Positions 31,656 to 37,633 of a stretch of 37,633 bases of DNA are shown here, piece after piece. The notes under the pieces are model-generated. The model was not told the DNA's origin, searched no databases, and worked only from the letters and a program-made list of their open reading frames with translations. The stretch is taken from positions 1-37,633 of the forward strand of contig DATNPK010000015.1 in assembly GCA_036703275.1 (NCBI GenBank). Direction: 5' to 3'. This DNA is from Coleofasciculaceae cyanobacterium. Its GTDB lineage: Bacteria > Cyanobacteriota > Cyanobacteriia > Cyanobacteriales > Xenococcaceae. Both the position numbers and the translations under genes were made by a program. Within the stretch, counting starts at the first letter, position 1. Every line of letters starts with the position of its first letter.

Positions 31656-33605
31656 TTAGTCTGAAAACATTTGGTCGATCACAGCTTGATACTTATCTGT
31701 AACCTGAGGACGCTTGATTTTAAAAGTTTGAGTCATCGTACCGTTTTCTTGAGAAAATGCTTCTGTAATGAAGCGAAAATAGGCAATGCGATCGTCTGCA
31801 CGATAGCCAGGACGATTTTTTACCTCACGACTGAGTTCATTGCGATATAAATTAATTATTGCCTGGTCATTGAGATCGCTTTGAGCGACTGCTTCTGTCG
31901 AGCTATTAAGTTCAGGTAGCTTAAGATTTAGATTTTGCTCTGTAACCCATTGCTGTAGATTTTCTAAGTTAGGTACAATCAATGCCCCTATAGCTCGCCG
32001 ATCCTGTCCTACTAGGATAATTTGGTCGATATAGACGCTACGCACACAGGCATCTTCAATCGGCTGAGGTTCGATATTTTCGCCATTGGTTAAAACTATC
32101 GTATCTTTGGCTCTTCCTGTTAGAACTAGATCGCCGTATGGGGTCAACCAGCCTAAATCACCACTGTCAAACCAACCCTGCTCGTCAATAGCCTTAGCGG
32201 TGGCTTCAGAGTTTTTATAATAGCCTTGCATTACCTGACTACCGCGAATTAAAACTAGTCCTCGTTGCCCTTGAGCTAGTTCTTGACGAGTTTGCGGATC
32301 GACAATTTTAATTTCGGTTTCTGGTAGCGGCTGTCCTGCCGAGCCTCGAACGTTGTGTTTGGGAGTACGAGCATTGGTGATTGGAGAAGTTTCTGTTAGT
32401 CCATAACCGACAAAGACATCGATGTTAACGGTTTGATAAAAATCGTCGAGATATTTAGCTAGGGAACCCCCTCCGCTACATACAGCTTTGATATTACCTA
32501 CCCCATCACGGATTTTACGGTATACTAGCTTGTCTGCCAGGGCATGAACTGGATAAAGAGAAGCTGCTTTGAGCTTGGCGATCGCTCTTGCTCTAGGCGA
32601 AGCATTAAAATGTTCTAAACTGATATTATTGCCAATGCGCTGCGCCATGATATAAGCCTCAGACTGCTTGAGAAAAAACTTGACTAGCTTTTGCTGGGAT
32701 GCAGACTGTCCACTTAACAGCTTTTGCACCCCTTCATAAAGAGATTCCCAAAGGCGAGGCACGCCAACCATATAAATAGGCTGAAACTTTTTTAAATCCT
32801 GTTTAAAATAGCGAATGGTCGTATATACCTGAGTTGCTCCGTGAGCCAAGAAAAAATATTCCGCAGCCCGTTCATAAGCGTGCCAGCTAGGCAGAATTGA
32901 CAGGATTATATCCCCAGGTTGGGGCTGAAAAACTGTTTTGACGTAATTTACCTGATGTAACAAATTACCATGACTCAGCATTACTCCCTTCGGTTTTCCT
33001 GTAGTTCCAGAAGTATAGAGTAAAGTAGCTAAGGTATCTCTATTTTGAGACACAGGCTGTAGCTGATGGTTTTGCCCCAACTCCATTAACTGTTTAAAGT
33101 TAATTGTTTTAATTGAGGTAGCTTCAGGGGGTGTCTCGTCGCTCAACAGAACTATTAGTTTAATAGGCAGATTAGCTAGTTCAGAGATTAATTTATTTAA
33201 AGTTTTAAAATTTTCCACTACCAAAGCCGTGCTGTCACTATTTTCGAGAATGTAAGCTAATTCTTGCTGTTCTGCTCCCGAAGAACGTACCACATCTACT
33301 GCACCTGAGGTCATAATGCCTTGATCGGCAATCAACCAACGAGGACTGTTATCGGCAAACAACGCCACCTTATCCTGAACCTGAACTCCTGAAGCCTGTA
33401 ACCCAGAGGCAAACTGTTGAATTTGAGCGTATAAGTCTCGATAGTTAATGGCTACTTCTGGTTGGGCATGAGAATCTTGTAAAGCAATGGTGTCCCCAAA
33501 TTGGTCAGCAGCTATCGGCCAGATTTCAGGCATAGACTCCAGATCAATATAGTCAAAAGCAATGTCTTGGGCGTGGTTGGCGATCGCACTCTTATCTGTA
33601 TTCAT
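31656..33605 (-). CDS. aas: Long-chain acyl-ACP/acyl-CoA synthetase
   Basis: The 649-residue AMP-forming enzyme of the ANL superfamily has the ATP-binding P-loop LLYTSGTTGKPKGVMLSHGN (about 195-214), the YGLTETSP motif (about 400-407), WFDSGDLGWL (A7/A8) and a GRAKDTIVLTNGENIEP hinge. Cyanobacteria carry one principal enzyme of this type (slr1609-like), an acyl-ACP synthetase that re-activates free fatty acids released from membrane lipids. The length and the PSWHAYERAAEYFF segment agree with that group, so aas is the likely identity, but CoA and ACP specificity cannot be told apart from sequence. It probably acts at the membrane surface. No co-transcribed lipid genes are seen. Confidence 0.88.
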   Translation of the reverse strand: MNTDKSAIANHAQDIAFDYIDLESMPEIWPIAADQFGDTIALQDSHAQPEVAINYRDLYAQIQQFASGLQASGVQVQDKVALFADNSPRWLIADQGIMTSGAVDVVRSSGAEQQELAYILENSDSTALVVENFKTLNKLISELANLPIKLIVLLSDETPPEATSIKTINFKQLMELGQNHQLQPVSQNRDTLATLLYTSGTTGKPKGVMLSHGNLLHQVNYVKTVFQPQPGDIILSILPSWHAYERAAEYFFLAHGATQVYTTIRYFKQDLKKFQPIYMVGVPRLWESLYEGVQKLLSGQSASQQKLVKFFLKQSEAYIMAQRIGNNISLEHFNASPRARAIAKLKAASLYPVHALADKLVYRKIRDGVGNIKAVCSGGGSLAKYLDDFYQTVNIDVFVGYGLTETSPITNARTPKHNVRGSAGQPLPETEIKIVDPQTRQELAQGQRGLVLIRGSQVMQGYYKNSEATAKAIDEQGWFDSGDLGWLTPYGDLVLTGRAKDTIVLTNGENIEPQPIEDACVRSVYIDQIILVGQDRRAIGALIVPNLENLQQWVTEQNLNLKLPELNSSTEAVAQSDLNDQAIINLYRNELSREVKNRPGYRADDRIAYFRFITEAFSQENGTMTQTFKIKRPQVTDKYQAVIDQMFSD

Positions 33606-33751
33606 AATTATTAATCTACAATTACCCAGAATAGATAAATAATAATCATTTATGTATTGATATTCAGGGTTTAAGTAGACAATTTAATATTTGAACCAAG
33701 TTATAAAAAATATTTGTTTGGTACATCTAAAGATTTCTTCATTCCCAGTCC

Positions 33752-34522
33752 CTAATTAAGCCGATAGGTAATTTCTTCAACTTGCCCTGGCGCGCCTAAA
33801 ATCTTTTGCTGCTGATTATTAAAGCTAATTACCACTCCTCCAGCATTCCCCGCTCTAATTGTCACCTGTTCTTTTCCAGTCCATTGACGCTGAGTACCTT
33901 GAGGAAGAACACCTTCAAAAGCGACTTTTCCATCTACCATGACCTTGAGCCAGCATCGCTCCTGCAAATTTATACCAACGCTTACCGCCTCAGAATTATT
34001 CGATTGAGAAACAAATTGGGGTGTAGCTTCTGGCTGAACTTGAGCAGTAGCGTCGGGTTTTGGTTCGGCTTTGGGAGTTAAAACTGGGCTTTTTGGTGGC
34101 GTTTGATTGATAATAACCGGGCGTTCTACCAAAGTAGCGATCCCTTTAACCGAAACAATGACCAAGAAAATATATAGCAAATATAAATGGAGCGATCGCA
34201 ACTGAAAATTTAGCCAGTATTTACGAGGGTTTTTTGGCGGCAAATTACTAGTTACCACGCGATCGCTTTGAGGCTCGACCGAGAAATGGATCTCGTTTGC
34301 CCCGATCTCATTGGCAAATTTAGCCACCAATGCTTGAATATAAAAAGGCTCTGGTAATTCTTGAAGATCTCCTGCTTCAATTGCTGCCAATAGCCGTTTA
34401 GAAATATGTGTTTTAGCAGCTACAGCATCAAGAGATATATTTTTAGCCACACGAATACGATTTAGGCTAGCACCTATATCCTGTAATTTCTGTCGATCCG
34501 TAGGTGAATTATTGTTAGTCAT
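33752..34522 (-). CDS. RodZ-like helix-turn-helix membrane protein
   Basis: The 256-residue protein has an N-terminal HTH_25 domain (about 12-75: IGASLNRIRVAKNISLDAVA ... YIQALVAKFANEIG), one membrane segment (about 111-132, LHLYLLYIFLVIVSVKGIA) and a C-terminal DUF4115 beta domain (about 180-256, CWLKVMVDGKVAFEG, WTGKEQVTIRAGNAGGV). RodZ links the MreB cytoskeleton to wall synthesis in rod cells; cyanobacterial homologues are less well studied. The intervening Pro/Thr-rich linker is typical. The start overlaps the rluB-type stop by 8 bases, so translation is likely coupled. Confidence 0.87.
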   Translation of the reverse strand: MTNNNSPTDRQKLQDIGASLNRIRVAKNISLDAVAAKTHISKRLLAAIEAGDLQELPEPFYIQALVAKFANEIGANEIHFSVEPQSDRVVTSNLPPKNPRKYWLNFQLRSLHLYLLYIFLVIVSVKGIATLVERPVIINQTPPKSPVLTPKAEPKPDATAQVQPEATPQFVSQSNNSEAVSVGINLQERCWLKVMVDGKVAFEGVLPQGTQRQWTGKEQVTIRAGNAGGVVISFNNQQQKILGAPGQVEEITYRLN

Positions 34523-35306
34523 ACACTGCGCTCCTAGGCTGTGCAGCTACTTTGAGAAATTTGGCGTTATAATTTTTCAAAAACTTAATTTCAGCTTGTT
34601 CTAGATGTCTATATTTACCTGGAGGAAGTTCCAAGTCCTTAACCATACTTAAAGTAATTGAACCAATCGCAATACGATGTAACCTTTTTACCTCATAACC
34701 AAGTTGTAGTGCCACACGACGTATTTGTCGATTTCTACCCTCAGTCAAGACAATTTTGATGATTGTTCCAGCTTTGTTAGATCTAACCAAATCAATTCTG
34801 GCAGGTAAAGTCTTTTTCCCGTCTAGAACTATGCCCTCGCGCCACGAAGCTAGATCTTTTGAAGCAAGAGATCGATTTAATTCAACGAGATAGGTTTTAG
34901 GCAGATGATAGCGAGGATGAGTCAGACTAAGAGTCAGTTCGCCGTCGTTAGTTAAAATTAAAGCACCACTGGAGGCAAAATCTAATCTGCCAACTAGATG
35001 AATTCCCGTTCCCAACCTCAGACTTGTCGGTAATAGCTCGATTACGGTAGAACGATTCTGAGGATCGCAACAAGTAGAAACTACTCCCGCTGGTTTGTTT
35101 AATAATAAGTAGATAGGCTGGGGGCGATTAGTTTTTTTGACTGCTTTGCCATCTACTTGGAGAACATCCGCAGTTAAGTCGACCTGATCGCCCAACTTTA
35201 CTATTTGACCGTTAATCTGAACTCTACCAGCTATAATCATTTTTTCCGCTTTGCGTCGTGAGGCAATTCCCCACTGTGACAAAACTTTTTGGACTCGTTC
35301 AGACAT
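34515..35306 (-). CDS. RsuA/RluB-family pseudouridine synthase
   Basis: The protein has 263 residues from the ATG at 35306; a TTG one codon earlier is less likely. An S4 RNA-binding domain (1-60) precedes the catalytic domain. The catalytic aspartate is in the GRLD motif (residue 110, VGRLDFASSGALILTNDGE). NKPAG at 71-75 and EGRNRQIRR near 200 are also conserved. These enzymes isomerise specific uridines in 16S or 23S rRNA; the RluB-type 23S site is likely but not certain. The final bases overlap the rodZ-like gene. Confidence 0.9.
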   Translation of the reverse strand: MSERVQKVLSQWGIASRRKAEKMIIAGRVQINGQIVKLGDQVDLTADVLQVDGKAVKKTNRPQPIYLLLNKPAGVVSTCCDPQNRSTVIELLPTSLRLGTGIHLVGRLDFASSGALILTNDGELTLSLTHPRYHLPKTYLVELNRSLASKDLASWREGIVLDGKKTLPARIDLVRSNKAGTIIKIVLTEGRNRQIRRVALQLGYEVKRLHRIAIGSITLSMVKDLELPPGKYRHLEQAEIKFLKNYNAKFLKVAAQPRSAVYD

Positions 35307-35550
35307 CAAAAAACATTCCCAACTTGCATTTGTTTACTTTAATTTTACGAAAAAAGTAGTAGTCTCACAAAGACAGCGAGTTAGTTATATATTTCCCAAA
35401 AAGTCCGCGAAAATATCAGGGAATTTAGCTAAAAAGTCAACTCGTTTAAGTTACGGTTGTTGACAAATGAGCTGCGGTCGCGATGGTTTTCGGTACAATT
35501 AAAATATTCAAATAGCAATAATTAATCAAATAAACAGATTTTTAAAGTTT

Positions 35551-35895
35551 ATGCTTGATTTACAACCAGTTTTCGAGTTTTCTCGGCTTAATTGTGTGAC
35601 AATTTGTGCTTTTCTCGTGCCAGCTAATTTAATCGCCACGATCTCTACCTTGATTTTGGTAGCTACGGGTCAATCATTATCAAAAATGCGTTGGTCTAAA
35701 ACTATAGCCTCTTTTTTGGCGATTACTTTATTTCTCCATGTTTCTACCTGGTTTGTTGTCGGTGTGATTACCCCTGTCACCTTTATTTTGTTTGGGTTAG
35801 GAACAACTTGTTTAACTGCCAATGTGATGGCTGTGGCTTATCGACGAGATATTGCTCAACTATTTTCTATCAAACTCTTATCTCTACTAACCTGA
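35551..35895 (+). CDS. Small three-span membrane protein
   Basis: The 114-residue protein has hydrophobic spans at about 18-40, 50-68 and 70-94, then a basic C-terminus (YRRDIAQLF). No family recognised. The gene has a plausible ATG start, and the composition is uniform with neighbours. It lies 36 bases before the phytase-like lipoprotein gene and may be co-transcribed with it. Confidence 0.6.
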   Translation: MLDLQPVFEFSRLNCVTICAFLVPANLIATISTLILVATGQSLSKMRWSKTIASFLAITLFLHVSTWFVVGVITPVTFILFGLGTTCLTANVMAVAYRRDIAQLFSIKLLSLLT

Positions 35896-35931
35896 TAGAT
35901 TAAATAGTGTAAGTTTTGTGATCAAAAAACC

Positions 35932-37098
35932 GTGAGCGATCGCCAAGTAAAATTTTTCTCAAGACTCTTAGTCAGTTTGTGTTTCGTCTGCATTCTCTTT
36001 TTGGTCGTGTCGTGTAGCCCACCTAAGAGAGTAAGCGCCGAAGAGAGAATGTTTCGCAATTTTTCTTTAGAATTTATCGACCAGTACGAAATACCCAAGG
36101 CTACTTATAACAGTACGTTAGTTGGGGGATTATCAGCGATCGCCTACAATCGCGATCGAGATCTTTTCTATGTATTGTCTGACGATCGAGGCAAACATTC
36201 CCCTGCTCGTTTTTATACTTTTAAACTGAAAGTTAAACCAAGCGAAGCTGCTCAAATTGAGATTGAAAGCTTTGAGCCACAAGATGTAACTATCTTGCTC
36301 GATGAAAACGGTAAGCAATATCAGCCAGGCAGCATCGATCCAGAAGGACTAGCTATTTCTCCTCGAAACACGATTTTTATTTCTAGCGAGGGCAATCCTG
36401 CCCAAAAAGTTAAGCCTTTTATAGCCGAATTTGATTTAGAAACAGGTAAGAAATTGTCAGATATTCGTCTACCGAAACGCTATCTATTTGGAGAATCACA
36501 ACCTCAAGGAATACGAGAAAACCAGGGGTTTGAATCTCTAACTATTAATCGTACAGGCTTACCAGAAGATCCTTTTCGCGTATTTACCGCTACCGAATCC
36601 GCATTAATTCAGGACGAATCTCCCGCACCTGAAGAACAGGCAAAGATTCGTTTTTTGCACTACGTCATTAATCCAGTGGGCGATCCTGTTGTAGTTGCCG
36701 AGCATTTATATTTACTTGAATCCGCACCCGTCGAAATTATCTCTAATGGACTAACTGAATTGCTGGCATTGCCAACGGAGGGGTATTTTCTAAGCTTAGA
36801 AAGAACTTTTGGCTTTGCTGGGGCAGGAGCAAAATTATTCCAAGTGGTAGTTGGTAATGCTACGGACACGACAAATATTGCCAGCCTTAAAGGAAATAAA
36901 CCTCAGGTACAGCCTTTGAGAAAGAAACTTTTATTTAATCTAGAAGATTTGGGCATTTATCTAGATAACTTGGAAGGGATGACTACTGGGCCCCGTTTGC
37001 CTGATGGCAGTAGGAGTTTGCTGCTAATCAGCGATGATAATTTTAATGATGAACAAATTAGTCAGTTATTACTGTTTCGCTTGGTCGAAAATAAGTAA
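35932..37098 (+). CDS. Phytase-like (esterase-like) lipoprotein
   Basis: The 388-residue exported lipoprotein has a signal peptide ending in the lipobox VVSC (Cys28), so it is anchored on the outside of the cytoplasmic or outer membrane. The mature part begins FSLEFIDQYEIPK and contains GGLSAIAYNRDRDLFYVLSD (about 64-83), IDPEGLAI, GFESLTINRTG and LEGMTTGPRLPDGSRSLLLI, the beta-propeller blades of the phytase-like family (PF13449). Members are assumed to be phosphoesterases or sugar-phosphate-binding propellers, but activity is unproven. The start is a GTG. A small membrane protein gene precedes it. Confidence 0.85.
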   Translation: MSDRQVKFFSRLLVSLCFVCILFLVVSCSPPKRVSAEERMFRNFSLEFIDQYEIPKATYNSTLVGGLSAIAYNRDRDLFYVLSDDRGKHSPARFYTFKLKVKPSEAAQIEIESFEPQDVTILLDENGKQYQPGSIDPEGLAISPRNTIFISSEGNPAQKVKPFIAEFDLETGKKLSDIRLPKRYLFGESQPQGIRENQGFESLTINRTGLPEDPFRVFTATESALIQDESPAPEEQAKIRFLHYVINPVGDPVVVAEHLYLLESAPVEIISNGLTELLALPTEGYFLSLERTFGFAGAGAKLFQVVVGNATDTTNIASLKGNKPQVQPLRKKLLFNLEDLGIYLDNLEGMTTGPRLPDGSRSLLLISDDNFNDEQISQLLLFRLVENK

Positions 37099-37163
37099 TC
37101 TTAGAAAAATAGCTCGGATGAGAATACTTTCAGAAGTAAATAATATTTTTGTTTCAATTAAAG

Positions 37164-37418
37164 ATGTATTTGATTATTGTTGGTGGGGGGGCTGTTACCA
37201 AACAGCTTATTGCAGTTGCCCAAGGACAAGGGCATAAAATTGCCGTAATCGAGAAAAAAGCAGAACGCGCTGGTGAAATCATGCAAAAGTTTAATGTGAG
37301 TATATTTCAGGCTGATATTGCCACAGGTGGAATTCTTGATGAAGCCAATGTAGATCGCGCCGATGCAATTATTGCCACTACTAATGATGATTCGGTTAAT
37401 TTGATGGCAATGATTTGA
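37164..37418 (+). pseudogene. Truncated TrkA-N/RCK NAD-binding protein gene
   Basis: The sequence starts MYLIIVGGGAVTKQLIAVAQ and reaches FQADIATGG, RADAIIATTNDDSVNLMAMI before a TGA at 37416-37418, leaving 84 residues. The GGG-x-V-T-x-Q-L glycine-rich strand and the NDDxxNL motif are those of the TrkA-N/RCK Rossmann domain that gates K+ transporters (KtrA, TrkA). The normal domain continues for about 50 residues and is often followed by TrkA-C. In the next frame the sequence runs on as KQGTVVSTFVN, which resembles the missing G-x-V-x-S-x-V-N strand, so a frameshift close to 37416 is likely. Similarity then fades, so the 3' part is lost. The start is the ATG at 37164, with MFQLK upstream being less likely. 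Confidence 0.7.
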
Positions 37419-37633
37419 AACAAGGGACAGTCGTTTCAACTTTTGTTAATTTTTGTAGCCTACACTCAAGACATTGCATCAGCTTCCAATTGTGTAACGC
37501 CAAGCAGACACTATTACCTTAACTGTACTTAATCTCACTTATTTATTCGCCAGAAATTATTTTGTACTTTATTACTGCTAAATTACTACTAATTAAGCCA
37601 AGACTAGCTAATTACAAATAATTCTAATTCAAC
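37419..37633. other. Right end of the window, no gene seen
   Basis: These 215 AT-rich bases contain no ORF beyond the short continuation of the truncated TrkA-N frame. No terminator or repeat was recognised. Confidence 0.4.

Noticed and set aside
35251-35463. 70-codon plus-strand ORF
   Set aside because: Its start overlaps the pseudouridine synthase gene in antisense and the rest has no family match.

Overview
The window is a piece of a cyanobacterial chromosome. The octamer GCGATCGC (HIP1) and its variants recur throughout, intergenic DNA is AT-rich, and several genes belong to families that are mainly or typically cyanobacterial (DUF3747 secreted protein, YlqD-like protein, GAF-PP2C phosphatase, ThyX with the long insertion, HspA small heat-shock protein). 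The genus cannot be fixed from the sequence. The density of TPR proteins and short interspersed repeats would fit a large-genome unicellular, baeocystous or filamentous form.

Region 1 (1-2810) is a decayed accessory zone. It holds the right end of an IS200/IS605-type element abutting the last 48 codons of a DnaB-like helicase, a minus-strand gene resembling ADP-ribosyltransferase-fold proteins broken by an in-frame amber codon, a group II intron without an encoded protein (about 1029-1854), and a SulP transporter relic with an in-frame stop and a frameshift. Region 2 (2856-8012) has an intact SulP permease followed at once by a tandem universal stress protein, then an exonuclease/endonuclease/phosphatase-family protein, a fatty acid hydroxylase-type membrane enzyme and a secreted DUF3747 protein.

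Region 3 (8112-19978) is mostly core metabolism: thyX and dcd (dTMP supply), hspA, a Nudix hydrolase, argH, a GAF-PP2C phosphatase, ftsY, a nitroreductase, a family 2 glycosyltransferase, and dacB (PBP4). Heptameric tandem repeats sit in several of the gaps. Region 4 (20157-28284) is the most distinctive part. A secreted LCCL-domain protein is followed by a minus-strand run of three large proteins. Each joins a TPR array to a different C-terminal enzyme: sulfotransferase, SAM methyltransferase and GT61 glycosyltransferase. An RTX (calcium-binding nonapeptide repeat) protein lies immediately upstream of them. I infer an extracellular glycan or glycoprotein decoration locus, possibly acting on the RTX protein or a surface polysaccharide.

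Region 5 (28285-29859) is 1.6 kb without a credible gene. It contains a near-perfect 37-bp palindrome, a second inverted repeat, a triple 11-bp direct repeat and an island of nested short palindromic repeats, some copies of which occur elsewhere in the window. Region 6 (29860-37098) returns to housekeeping: a PfkB sugar kinase, a YlqD-like protein, an acyl-ACP/acyl-CoA synthetase, a RodZ-like protein overlapping an RsuA/RluB pseudouridine synthase, a small membrane protein and a phytase-like lipoprotein. The window ends in a truncated TrkA-N (NAD-binding) gene. No tRNA, rRNA or CRISPR array was seen.
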